From contig JAQCCM010000011.1 of the NCBI GenBank assembly GCA_027621175.1, positions 1 to 51,033 of the forward strand: 51,033 nucleotides of DNA, written 5' to 3'. Within the stretch, counting starts at the first letter, position 1. Every line of letters starts with the position of its first letter. Made by a program: the position numbers and the translations under genes. The notes below the pieces were generated by a model. It saw only the letters and a program-made list of their open reading frames with translations, was not told the DNA's origin and made no database searches. Of the stretch, positions 34,366 to 42,195 are shown piece by piece. This stretch comes from Bacteroidota bacterium (GTDB lineage Bacteria; Bacteroidota; Bacteroidia; Flavobacteriales; Flavobacteriaceae).

Positions 34366-35593
34366 CTGTGACAACATTAAAAAGCGTTTCCAGCGCCTTG
34401 ACACTTTCGTCGGTATCGGCACTTTCCCGTAACTGATTTGCCATGCGGTTGGTAAGCTTTTGAATAAGTCGTTCAGAAACAGCTACAGCCTGTGCTTCGT
34501 CCAAGGATGGATTTTTTTTGCGCTGCGCTTCTAGTTCTTTTTGCTGCATATTCTGCATCAATTTTTTAACGGCACTGATTGCTGGAGCAAACTTGCGCGT
34601 TTCCACCCATTCAGAAAACTCACGCATTACTTCGTTGATAATTTGCTCGGCTTGCGGCACAAATTTTTTACGTGACTTAAGGGTCTTATCGGTCATTTTG
34701 GAAAGCTCGTCTAAGTGTAGCAGAGTGACATTTGGGAGTTCTTCTACGTTTGGATTTACATTTTTGGGCATCGATAAGTCCAAAATAAGCAGGGGTTTAT
34801 CTGTGTGAATAACCGATTTGGCAATAGTCGGTTTTTCGGCTCCTGTGGCAACAACAAGAACATCGGCTTTGCGAATTTCCACGGGTAACGCAGCGTAATC
34901 TTTTACCTCAATAGAAAATTTTCCGCCCAACTCTTCAGCACGTTTACGCGTTCTGTTGATCAGGGTGATATGGTTGTTTTTGGTGTGTTTAATAAGGTTT
35001 TCGCAAGTATTTCGACCAATTTTCCCAACACCAAAAAGCAGGATATTTTTGTTGTCCAAATCTGGAATGGAATCTAACATATAACGCACAGAAACGTAGG
35101 ATACGGAAGTTGCTCCAGAAGACAGTTCTGTTTCGGTTTTAATGCGTTTGCTTGCTTGGATTACTGCATTAAACATGCGCTCCATATAAGAGCTCAACAT
35201 ATTCTTTCGCTTAGACAACTTAAAACTTTGCTTTAATTGAGCAATAATTTCAAAATCCCCTAATATTTGGCTATCCAACCCTGTTCCTACGCGGAATAAA
35301 TGCATCATGGCGTCTTGCCCTTTGTGGACCACACCCACTTTATCAAAAACTTCTTTTGTGCCTTCTGAATGTTTAAATAACAACGCTTTTAAGGTTTCTA
35401 CATCATCTACTTGGGCATAGATTTCGGTTCTGTTACAGGTAGAACTTACAACCATAGACGAAATACCTTGTGCTTGCGCATCGTCAAAAAGGTAAGGGAT
35501 TACGCTAGAGGTGAGGCTAAATTTACCTCTAATTGATGCGTCTGCTTTTTTGTAGCTGATACCCACACAATAAAAAGTATCCGTTGCCGGCAT
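34358..35593 (-). CDS. hemA: Glutamyl-tRNA reductase
   Basis: 411 residues from ATG 35593. The catalytic cysteine is Cys53 in S-T-C-N-R-T-E-I-Y. An NADPH-binding Rossmann domain follows (L-L-F-G-V-G-K-I-G-R) and a C-terminal helical dimerisation domain (about 300-411). It starts heme synthesis by the C5 route, reducing glutamyl-tRNA to glutamate semialdehyde; HemL, the next enzyme, is not in this window. The start is set by the family N-terminus and by the -7 box at 35615-35622; a longer open frame reaching 35734 crosses that promoter. Confidence 0.97.
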   Translation of the reverse strand: MPATDTFYCVGISYKKADASIRGKFSLTSSVIPYLFDDAQAQGISSMVVSSTCNRTEIYAQVDDVETLKALLFKHSEGTKEVFDKVGVVHKGQDAMMHLFRVGTGLDSQILGDFEIIAQLKQSFKLSKRKNMLSSYMERMFNAVIQASKRIKTETELSSGATSVSYVSVRYMLDSIPDLDNKNILLFGVGKIGRNTCENLIKHTKNNHITLINRTRKRAEELGGKFSIEVKDYAALPVEIRKADVLVVATGAEKPTIAKSVIHTDKPLLILDLSMPKNVNPNVEELPNVTLLHLDELSKMTDKTLKSRKKFVPQAEQIINEVMREFSEWVETRKFAPAISAVKKLMQNMQQKELEAQRKKNPSLDEAQAVAVSERLIQKLTNRMANQLRESADTDESVKALETLFNVVTDE

Positions 35594-35614
35594 TTTTGGT
35601 TTTTTGTTGCATAG

Positions 35615-35646
35615 CAAAAATAATGTACAGCCGTAACAAAAAACAA
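35615..35646 (-). promoter_or_regulatory. hemA promoter with both -33 and -7 elements
   Basis: TATTTTTG (35615-35622, minus strand) is a perfect -7 box ending 22 bases before the hemA ATG. TTG at 35644-35646 lies 21 bases upstream, the usual Bacteroidota spacing. This is the most complete promoter in the window and should drive hemACDEFB. Confidence 0.6.
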
Positions 35647-35715
35647 CGCTATAAGTACTTTTTGTAACGGTATTAGAACTCCCAAAGCATCGAATAAAAT
35701 TCCATTTTTTCTTTG

Positions 35716-35723
35716 TATTTTTG
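35716..35723 (+). promoter_or_regulatory. -7 box of the AraC-type regulator and hemH
   Basis: TATTTTTG, perfect match, ending 29 bases before ATG 35752. It is divergent from the hemA promoter about 70 bases away, so a regulator bound between them could act on both arms of the locus. Confidence 0.5.
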
Positions 35724-35751
35724 TTTATGTTCATTAAAACAAAGAAATGCG

Positions 35752-36639
35752 ATGTCTTTAAAAAATAACGTTTTAAGTCCCCGAGCAGATCAACTTATTG
35801 AGGACGGATTTCACGTCTTGACTTACGAAAACGACGCCGACATTTCCCAGCCAATTGTCCGTCATGTAGATGCCAGTTTGATTCAATTTCATTTTTGTTT
35901 TCGTGGAAGCGCAACCTTTCATTTTAACCAACGCACGTACAACCTTCCGCTTTTGGACGAGCACGTGCTGTTGCTTTACAATCCGCAACGCGACCTTCCT
36001 ATGGAGTTGGATGTAAGCCCAAACTCGCAATTGGTTACGGTTTTAATATCCATTAAAAAATTTCATAGCTTGTTTTCACAAGAAGCGAATCAAATTAGTT
36101 TTTTATCTGATGAAAACGCCGATAAAAAATATTACAAAGATCACATTATAACTCCCTCAATGGCAGTGGCGTTGAGTCAAATTTTACAGTATCAACCCAA
36201 TACTCTTATGAGTCGCTTGTATTTAAAGGGTAAAGTTTATGAATTGTTGAGTTTGTATTTTAATCCTACTGAAGCAACGGATGTTGCAGAATGCCCATTT
36301 TTGGTTGACGAAGAAAACGTCCGAAAGATTCGCAATGCGAAGAAAATTGTTTTAGAACGTATGATAAACCCGCCAAGCCTGCAGGATTTAGCAGACGAAA
36401 TAGGATTAAGTTTAAAGAAACTGAAAGAGGGATTTAAGCAACTTTATGGAAGTACGGTGTATCAATTTATTTTAGATCATAAAATGAATCATGCCCGCCA
36501 ACTTTTGGGTTCCGGATCTTACAACGTAAATGAAGTTGCCCTACAACTTGGCTACAGCAATTCAAGTCACTTTATAGATGCCTTTAAAAAGAAGTTTGGC
36601 ACAACGCCAAAAAAATACCTATTGTCTGTATCTTCGTAA
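35752..36639 (+). CDS. AraC family transcriptional regulator
   Basis: 295 residues from ATG 35752. The N-terminal ~180 residues form a sensor domain with beta-rich sequence (C-F-R-G-S-A-T-F-H-F-N-Q). The C-terminal two helix-turn-helix motifs are clear: S-L-Q-D-L-A-D-E-I-G-L-S and N-V-N-E-V-A-L-Q-L-G-Y-S-N-S-S-H-F-I-D-A-F-K-K-K-F-G. hemH follows after 14 bases and hemA is divergent, so control of heme synthesis is a reasonable inference. The effector is unknown. Confidence 0.92.
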   Translation: MSLKNNVLSPRADQLIEDGFHVLTYENDADISQPIVRHVDASLIQFHFCFRGSATFHFNQRTYNLPLLDEHVLLLYNPQRDLPMELDVSPNSQLVTVLISIKKFHSLFSQEANQISFLSDENADKKYYKDHIITPSMAVALSQILQYQPNTLMSRLYLKGKVYELLSLYFNPTEATDVAECPFLVDEENVRKIRNAKKIVLERMINPPSLQDLADEIGLSLKKLKEGFKQLYGSTVYQFILDHKMNHARQLLGSGSYNVNEVALQLGYSNSSHFIDAFKKKFGTTPKKYLLSVSS

Positions 36640-36653
36640 CGAAAAATGAAGCT

Positions 36654-37673
36654 ATGAAAGGAGTACTATTGGTGAACTTAGGTTCGCCCAAAAGTCCTAC
36701 TGCAAAGGACGTTAAGCCCTATTTGGAAGAATTTTTAATGGATGAGCGCGTCATAGATGTTCCCAAATGGTTTCGATCGTTTTTGGTAAAAGGGATTATT
36801 CTAAAAACCCGACCCAAAAAATCAGCAAAAGCCTATCAAAAAATTTGGTGGGAAGAAGGCTCACCTCTTATTGTGCTTTCAGAACGACTCCAAGAAAAAG
36901 TGGCTGCAAATAGGGCTGTGCCCATCGCATTGGCAATGCGATACGGGCAACCATCTATTGCTACTGGTTTAGAAGAATTGCATCAAAAAGGGGTAGATGA
37001 GGTATTGCTTGTGCCGCTTTACCCGCAACATGCCATGGCAACTACGGAAACCATTTTGGTTTTGGCAGAAGAAATTCGAGCAAAGCAGTATCCAAATATG
37101 GCATTTACGCATTTGCCTGCTTTTTACCACCACCCCGATTATATTCGTGTCCTATCACATTCCATCCAAGAATATTTACAAGACAAGCCGTGGGAGCATT
37201 TGTTATTTTCTTATCACGGCGTTCCTGAGCGTCATATCCGCAAGTCTGATGTGACCAAATCGCATTGTAAAATAGATGGGAAATGTTGTCAAACCAAATC
37301 GGACGCTCATGCATATTGTTATCGTCATCAGTGTTACGAAACCACACGTCAAGTTGCCGAATATTTGGAATTACGCCCAGGAAGTTTTTCTACCTCTTTT
37401 CAATCACGGTTGGCTGGCGATAAGTGGTTGCGACCTTACACCGACAAAACAGTTGAAGATTTTGCAAAAAAGGGAACCAAGCATATGGCAGTTGTAACCC
37501 CTGCATTTATATCGGATTGTTTAGAAACACTAGAGGAAATTGGCATGGAAGCCAAAGAAGATTTTGAAGAAAAAGGCGGTGAGGAAATGCATGTAGTTCC
37601 TTGTATCAACGACCGTGATGATTGGGTAAAAGTCCTGAGTCGTTGGATTGATGAATGGGCAGCGGCGTCTTAG
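36654..37673 (+). CDS. hemH: Ferrochelatase with cysteine-rich insert
   Basis: 339 residues. The catalytic His188 sits in F-S-Y-H-G-V-P, and the Glu-rich P-A-F-I-S-D-C-L-E-T-L-E-E region supplies the second catalytic site. It inserts Fe2+ into protoporphyrin IX. Between them a segment holds five cysteines (C205, C211, C212, C222, C227), a pattern seen in ferrochelatases reported to carry an internal [2Fe-2S] cluster. The next gene (hemJ) starts 39 bases downstream with its own -7 box. Confidence 0.97.
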   Translation: MKGVLLVNLGSPKSPTAKDVKPYLEEFLMDERVIDVPKWFRSFLVKGIILKTRPKKSAKAYQKIWWEEGSPLIVLSERLQEKVAANRAVPIALAMRYGQPSIATGLEELHQKGVDEVLLVPLYPQHAMATTETILVLAEEIRAKQYPNMAFTHLPAFYHHPDYIRVLSHSIQEYLQDKPWEHLLFSYHGVPERHIRKSDVTKSHCKIDGKCCQTKSDAHAYCYRHQCYETTRQVAEYLELRPGSFSTSFQSRLAGDKWLRPYTDKTVEDFAKKGTKHMAVVTPAFISDCLETLEEIGMEAKEDFEEKGGEEMHVVPCINDRDDWVKVLSRWIDEWAAAS

Positions 37674-37688
37674 TTCATAGAAAAAATG

Positions 37689-37696
37689 TACCTTTA
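37689..37696 (+). promoter_or_regulatory. -7 box of hemJ
   Basis: TACCTTTA, one mismatch to TAnnTTTG, ending 17 bases before GTG 37713. Confidence 0.4.
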
Positions 37697-37712
37697 GATC
37701 AATTGTTTGCAC

Positions 37713-38255
37713 GTGGAAGCCTATAACTACCTTAAAGCCTTACACCTCATTTTTGTGATCACCTATTTTGCGGGCTTGTTTTACATCCCCAGACTTATGG
37801 TCTATCAAGTAGAGGCAGCAGCGCGACCCAAATATGAAGCCGATATTTTATTACCACAATTGCAATTGATGATGCGACGGTTGTGGGTAATTATTACCGT
37901 TCCCTCAGGGATTTTGGCAACGCTTTTTGCGGTATGGTTATTGGCGTTAATGCCTGTTTGGTTAATCCAACCGTGGATGTGGGTAAAGCTTATTTTTGTG
38001 GGATTGCTGTTATTATACCATTTCAGAACGCATGCCTTTTACAAAGAATTTTTACGTGGCGAGCACAGGCGCAGTGCCACTTTTTTTCGTTTTTGGAACG
38101 AAGGCTCCACGCTGATTTTATTTGCGGTCGTGTTTTTAGCCATACTCAAAAACAGCGTGCATTGGATTTTTGGACTTGTCGGATTGATTGGTTTAGCTGT
38201 TCTGCTGATGCTTGGAATCCGCATATATAAACGATACCGAACCCCAAAACTGTAG
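37713..38255 (+). CDS. hemJ: Protoporphyrinogen IX oxidase HemJ (CopD-like family)
   Basis: 180 residues from GTG 37713, read as M-E-A-Y-N-Y. Four to five membrane helices. The N-terminal K-A-L-H-L-I-F-V-I-T-Y-F-A-G-L-F-Y-I-P-R-L block, with the invariant His (H11) and P-R, is the hallmark of HemJ, as is the C-terminal R-F-W-N-E-G. HemJ converts protoporphyrinogen IX to protoporphyrin IX, the substrate of the hemH product just upstream. Annotators often call this family 'CopD'. An in-frame TTG at 37707 would add two residues. No HemG or HemY is seen in this window. Confidence 0.85.
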   Translation: MEAYNYLKALHLIFVITYFAGLFYIPRLMVYQVEAAARPKYEADILLPQLQLMMRRLWVIITVPSGILATLFAVWLLALMPVWLIQPWMWVKLIFVGLLLLYHFRTHAFYKEFLRGEHRRSATFFRFWNEGSTLILFAVVFLAILKNSVHWIFGLVGLIGLAVLLMLGIRIYKRYRTPKL

Positions 38256-38259
38256 CCAT

Positions 38260-39699
38260 ATGCGGTTGCTATCTCTTCGCGCACGAATTTTTATTGCCCT
38301 TATTTTTTTGGTGCTTGTTGCTTCGTTGCTCATTGCGGGGGTTACTATTTTCCAATACAGCGAACAATCTAATGCCTACCACGAACAGCGCTTAGAGCGA
38401 AAAGAAATTCAGCTCAAAAAACGAATAGGTTATTTGCTTGAAGATGCCGTTTTGGAAGTTACTCCACACAATGCTGCAGCTATTTTTGAACCTCATATGC
38501 AGCAAACCGCAGATGTATTAAATATCAATTTTAGAATTTACAGCCTTAGTGGAGTATTGATGTCAACGACACAACTTATGGAGTCTTCACCAGTTAAAGA
38601 GCTTCCTAAAAGCCTTTTGGATCAGTTAGAATCTACCCCTTCTGAACGACTCATTGACGTAAGCACCACAGATGGCATACGAATGCGGTCTTCATACTTT
38701 TATGTTTTTGATCCTAATGGTTCGCCGTTGGCAATTCTAAATGTTCCGTATTTTGATGATGATTCGCTGAGTTCATTGGAGTTAAATGCCTTTTTACTTC
38801 GTCTGATACAGGTGTATGTGATCATGTTGATAATTGCCATTATTCTAGCGTATATCGTATCGTCCTATATCACACAGTCGTTGGAAACGATTAGCATAAA
38901 GCTCAATCAAACTAAACTTGCGAAATCAAATGCCAAAATTGAATTGACGAAAGCCAGTAAGGAAATTTCGGCTTTGGTAGAGGCCTATAATCACATGGTA
39001 GATGAGTTGGAACAAAGCGCCATTGAACTTGCCAAATCACAGCGCGAAGCGGCATGGCGTGAAATGGCAAAACAGGTTGCACACGAAATCAAAAACCCGC
39101 TTACCCCCATGCGATTGAGCATCCAACACTTTGAGCAACAAGTAGCCAAAGGCACTTCGGAGTGGAAGACAGAGGTGCATGAATTTAGCCAAACACTCAT
39201 TCAACAAATTGATATTATGAGTGCTATTGCCTCAGCGTTTTCCCAGTTTGCGGCCATGCCCATGGGTCAATCAGCCCGAATAAATGTTACAGAAACGGTA
39301 AAGCGCGCATTGGAATTATATAAAGATGTCCCAATAACTTTAGAAGCCGATGAAACCTATTATGCACAGCTAGACAGCACGCAATTGGTTCGGATTGTAA
39401 ATAATCTCATGAGCAATGCCATTGACGCATGTGCCGAAGTGTCTGAGCCACACATATGCGCACGCTTGTTTGGAGATAAAAAATGGATTTATTTTTCAGT
39501 AGAAGATAACGGCAGGGGTATTACCCAAGCACTTCATGAACGTATTTTTGAACCTACATTTACAACAAAGACAAGTGGCATGGGACTTGGCTTGAGCATG
39601 GTAAAATCAATTGTGGAAACCTATGGCGGTACGGTACAGTTTGAGTCAAAACCTGATATAGCAACACGCTTTGAAGTTCGTTTTCCACGGGTTGATTAA
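38260..39699 (+). CDS. Sensor histidine kinase, NtrY-like, orphan
   Basis: 479 residues from ATG 38260. A membrane helix (about 9-30), a periplasmic sensor domain (31-180), a second helix (about 184-204) and a HAMP-like linker lead to the kinase: H-box H-E-I-K-N-P-L-T-P-M-R-L (His275), N-box N-N-L-M-S-N-A-I-D-A, G1 D-N-G-R-G-I and G2 G-M-G-L-G-L-S-M. The N-P-L-T-P-M-R motif is typical of NtrY-type kinases. No response regulator gene lies nearby, so its partner is elsewhere. It follows hemJ by 4 bases. Confidence 0.93.
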   Translation: MRLLSLRARIFIALIFLVLVASLLIAGVTIFQYSEQSNAYHEQRLERKEIQLKKRIGYLLEDAVLEVTPHNAAAIFEPHMQQTADVLNINFRIYSLSGVLMSTTQLMESSPVKELPKSLLDQLESTPSERLIDVSTTDGIRMRSSYFYVFDPNGSPLAILNVPYFDDDSLSSLELNAFLLRLIQVYVIMLIIAIILAYIVSSYITQSLETISIKLNQTKLAKSNAKIELTKASKEISALVEAYNHMVDELEQSAIELAKSQREAAWREMAKQVAHEIKNPLTPMRLSIQHFEQQVAKGTSEWKTEVHEFSQTLIQQIDIMSAIASAFSQFAAMPMGQSARINVTETVKRALELYKDVPITLEADETYYAQLDSTQLVRIVNNLMSNAIDACAEVSEPHICARLFGDKKWIYFSVEDNGRGITQALHERIFEPTFTTKTSGMGLGLSMVKSIVETYGGTVQFESKPDIATRFEVRFPRVD

Positions 39700-40430
39700 G
39701 ACGTCATGGCCCCTTTGATTTTCTGCTCTAACTGCTGAAGTGTATCTTCGATATTGTCTTTTGGAATGGCAATAGGAGGATGTATTTTAAGTTTGATGTT
39801 TGCACCGATCCCCATAGGAAAATAGCCGTAGCGCGACAGCTTCCAAGAATTAGTGATGGTAATACCCACCAGTTTCGCTTGTGGCATAACTTCAATTAAT
39901 TGTTTTAACCCGCCCAACCGAAAGGGTTTTGGCTTAGGACTATTGCTTCTTGTTCCTTCGGGAAAAATCACAATACTGCTATTGGTTGTTGCCAGTTTCT
40001 CTCCAAATGTTTTGATATCTTGAAGCGCTTGTTTGGGGTTTTTTCGATCAATGAGTACAGCGCTACCATTTCTGAGGTTAAACGAAATACTTGGAATCCC
40101 CTTGCCCAGTTCTTTTTTACCCACAAATTTTGGATAACTCTTCCTTAAATACCAAATTAATGGCGGTATGTCATAGGTGCTTTGGTGGTTGGCAACAAAA
40201 ATATACGACTGGTTTTTTTCAAAGTCAAAAGGGCACTCTAAAGTAAATCGTGTTCCTAAAATATTCAGACAGCGCAACAACAAAAAGTTTAAAACAATGA
40301 TGCTTGCACGGTGTGCTCTAAAACCAAAATTATAATAACAGATACGTTGGATACCATCAAACAATATGAGGGTAAACCCAAAAAATAAATAATACAATAC
40401 GCTAAGCGGGTATGCAAGTAGCTTAGCCAT
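39696..40430 (-). CDS. 1-acyl-sn-glycerol-3-phosphate acyltransferase (PlsC-like)
   Basis: 244 residues. N-terminal hydrophobic region (about 6-26), the H-x4-D motif N-H-Q-S-T-Y-D and F-P-E-G-T-R-S identify the PlsC superfamily. It transfers an acyl group to lysophosphatidic acid at the inner membrane. It is distinct in sequence from the acyltransferase at 7064-7819, so the genome has at least two. It lies 8 bases after the bacilliredoxin gene, in one transcript, and overlaps the kinase gene by 4 bases. Confidence 0.93.
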   Translation of the reverse strand: MAKLLAYPLSVLYYLFFGFTLILFDGIQRICYYNFGFRAHRASIIVLNFLLLRCLNILGTRFTLECPFDFEKNQSYIFVANHQSTYDIPPLIWYLRKSYPKFVGKKELGKGIPSISFNLRNGSAVLIDRKNPKQALQDIKTFGEKLATTNSSIVIFPEGTRSNSPKPKPFRLGGLKQLIEVMPQAKLVGITITNSWKLSRYGYFPMGIGANIKLKIHPPIAIPKDNIEDTLQQLEQKIKGAMTS

Positions 40431-40438
40431 ACTACAAA

Positions 40439-40849
40439 TTAACAGTGTGTGTTATAGGCGTCTTTCAGGTTTTCTGCAATAAGTTCGGCTGGACGTCCTT
40501 CAATGTGATGGCGCTCTAACATATGTACCAATTCGCCGTCTTTAAACAGGGCAATACTTGGTGAAGAAGGCGGAAAAGGAACCATTTGGTTTCGTGCTTC
40601 ATTTGTAGCTTCTTTATCTACACCGGCAAAAACAGTTATAAGTTGATCGGGTGCCTTATCATTGGCAAGCGACATACGTGCACCAGGACGCGCATTGGCT
40701 GCGGCACATCCGCAAACAGAATTGACTACCACTAGCGTGGTGCCACTTTTACTTAATGCCGAAGTAACGTTTTCGGCGGTGGTACATTGGGTAAAGCCAA
40801 CGGCGGTTAGCTCGTCGCGCATGGGTTGAACAATTTCAGCAGGATACAT
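40439..40849 (-). CDS. Bacilliredoxin, BrxA/BrxB family
   Basis: 136 residues from ATG 40849. The C-G-C active site (Cys46, Cys48 in N-S-V-C-G-C) and the thioredoxin-like fold match BrxA/BrxB (YphP/YqiW). In Firmicutes these remove bacillithiol from protein thiols after oxidation. Bacillithiol synthesis genes occur in many Bacteroidota, so the same role is plausible. The start is set by family N-termini and by the -7 box; a longer frame upstream begins inside the methyltransferase gene. Confidence 0.93.
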   Translation of the reverse strand: MYPAEIVQPMRDELTAVGFTQCTTAENVTSALSKSGTTLVVVNSVCGCAAANARPGARMSLANDKAPDQLITVFAGVDKEATNEARNQMVPFPPSSPSIALFKDGELVHMLERHHIEGRPAELIAENLKDAYNTHC

Positions 40850-40867
40850 AGCAAAACATTTAGTGTA

Positions 40868-40875
40868 CAAAGATA
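40868..40875 (-). promoter_or_regulatory. -7 box of the bacilliredoxin gene
   Basis: TATCTTTG on the minus strand, perfect match, ending 19 bases before the ATG at 40849, within the gap after the methyltransferase stop. Confidence 0.5.
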
Positions 40876-40890
40876 CGGAAGCTTGTGGAT

Positions 40891-41409
40891 TTATACACGT
40901 TCGCAATAGACCATATAGTAGCGGGGTGTGATGTAGCGTAACAATGGACGAACGCCAAATGACTTGTAATCAGGCGATGCCCAACGCATCGAATCTTTAA
41001 TTTTCCAACCGCTTTTTTCTAGCAAATAATCAAATTGTTTTTGTTCAAATTCGTGATAATGCTTGTCCCAGTCGTCTTTCATATTCCAGTAGGCAGATGC
41101 GAACCATAATTTTAAAGGTACTGAAGCGATCAGTTTATCACATTTTATTTGATGTAGTATATTAAATGGCGCTAACATATGCTCAAAAATCTCAAAAGCA
41201 GTAACACAATCTGCATTGGTATTCAGGTAATTGTGGTAATCTGTATCTAAATTTTCGCCCTTGGTATTTTGAACGCTAAATCCGGCAGCTGCTAAATATG
41301 TGGAAAGCGAATTTGGCGTTCCTAAATCGAGCAAAGACGCATTTTTAGGCAAGTGCTTTTGCGCAAAGTCACGTGTTTTTTCAAACCTACGGGTTTCGGG
41401 TGTAGCCAT
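40891..41409 (-). CDS. SAM-dependent methyltransferase, class I
   Basis: 172 residues. The SAM-binding motif I is L-L-D-L-G-T (near residue 27), followed by a Rossmann-like pattern with N-A-D-C-V-T-A-F-E-I-F-E-H and L-I-A-S-V-P-L. The tail contains W-K-I-K-D-S and ends C-E-R-V. The substrate cannot be inferred. It has its own -7 box, and the bacilliredoxin gene lies downstream. A small protein of this type is widespread in flavobacteria. Confidence 0.85.
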   Translation of the reverse strand: MATPETRRFEKTRDFAQKHLPKNASLLDLGTPNSLSTYLAAAGFSVQNTKGENLDTDYHNYLNTNADCVTAFEIFEHMLAPFNILHQIKCDKLIASVPLKLWFASAYWNMKDDWDKHYHEFEQKQFDYLLEKSGWKIKDSMRWASPDYKSFGVRPLLRYITPRYYMVYCERV

Positions 41410-41428
41410 TTTAGAGATAAAATTTGTG

Positions 41429-41436
41429 CTAAAGTA
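41429..41436 (-). promoter_or_regulatory. -7 box of the methyltransferase gene
   Basis: TACTTTAG on the minus strand, one mismatch, ending 20 bases before the ATG. Confidence 0.4.
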
Positions 41437-41461
41437 ACTGAAATCCCCTTAAAATCCTTTG

Positions 41462-41469
41462 TACTTTTG
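41462..41469 (+). promoter_or_regulatory. -7 box of the TerB-DnaJ gene, leaderless spacing
   Basis: TACTTTTG, perfect match, ending 5 bases before ATG 41474. An in-frame TTG at 41459 lies over the box and is rejected. Confidence 0.55.
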
Positions 41470-41473
41470 CGCC

Positions 41474-42190
41474 ATGCGATGGCTGTTTGCTTTTATTGGT
41501 TACTTGGTGTTTCGATTTCCGGGGGCACTTATGGGTTTTTTCTTAGGAACGCTTTTAGAAGCAGGAAGCAGCGGTCGTATTCGAACCTCGTTCCAAACCA
41601 CACGGGCTTCTGCACAGGAATTTGAATTGCGTTTGTTGGCGTTGGCAAGTATGGTGATTAAAGCCGACGGCAAAACCACACAGTATGAATTGGATTATGT
41701 GCGCACACAGTTTGTGCAGTTTTTTGGAAAAGACAGAGCCAACGAGATTTTTAGAATTTACAACGCGGATTTTAAAAAGGCTGGAGTTACGGCCATGGAA
41801 ATTGGGCAGTTTTTGGTAACACGCACCCGTTACGAAGCGCGCCTCCAAATGCTCGACTTTTTGTTTCGTATTGCCAAAGCCGACGGTAAAGTATCTCCTG
41901 TAGAGGTTGATAAGCTTTTTGAAATAGCAGGCTATATGCGCATCAGCGGTCCCGATTTTAACAGCATTAAAGCCATGTTTGTAGCCCAAACGGATAGCGC
42001 TTACACCATTTTGGAAGTGTCTAAATCTTCAACAGATGCAGAAATTAAGAAAGCTTACAGGGATTTGGTTAAAAAACACCATCCCGATAGAGTTCGTAAC
42101 TTAGGGCCTGCTGCCGAAAAGGCTGCAAAAGAAAAGTTTCAGCGCATACAACAAGCGTATGAAACCATTAAAAACGAACGCGGATTTTAA
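41474..42190 (+). CDS. TerB and DnaJ domain protein (DjlA-like)
   Basis: 238 residues from ATG 41474. A short N-terminal membrane segment (about 3-27) leads into a TerB/DjlA-type helical domain (about 50-165), seen as two repeats of the form V-I-K-A-D-G-K and I-A-K-A-D-G-K with acidic metal-binding residues. A J domain completes the protein (about 175-235) with H-P-D in K-K-H-H-P-D-R-V. It probably recruits DnaK at the membrane. HupE follows after 5 bases. Confidence 0.93.
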   Translation: MRWLFAFIGYLVFRFPGALMGFFLGTLLEAGSSGRIRTSFQTTRASAQEFELRLLALASMVIKADGKTTQYELDYVRTQFVQFFGKDRANEIFRIYNADFKKAGVTAMEIGQFLVTRTRYEARLQMLDFLFRIAKADGKVSPVEVDKLFEIAGYMRISGPDFNSIKAMFVAQTDSAYTILEVSKSSTDAEIKKAYRDLVKKHHPDRVRNLGPAAEKAAKEKFQRIQQAYETIKNERGF

Positions 42191-42195
42191 TTCTT

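Noticed and set aside
33878-34432. 184-codon open frame on the plus strand opposite hemC and the end of hemA
   Set aside because: hemC and hemA on the minus strand carry all diagnostic residues; the plus frame has no motif and no promoter.
35594-35734. N-terminal extension of HemA by 47 residues
   Set aside because: The open frame crosses the hemA promoter and the extra residues do not match the family; the M-P-A-T-D start is correct.
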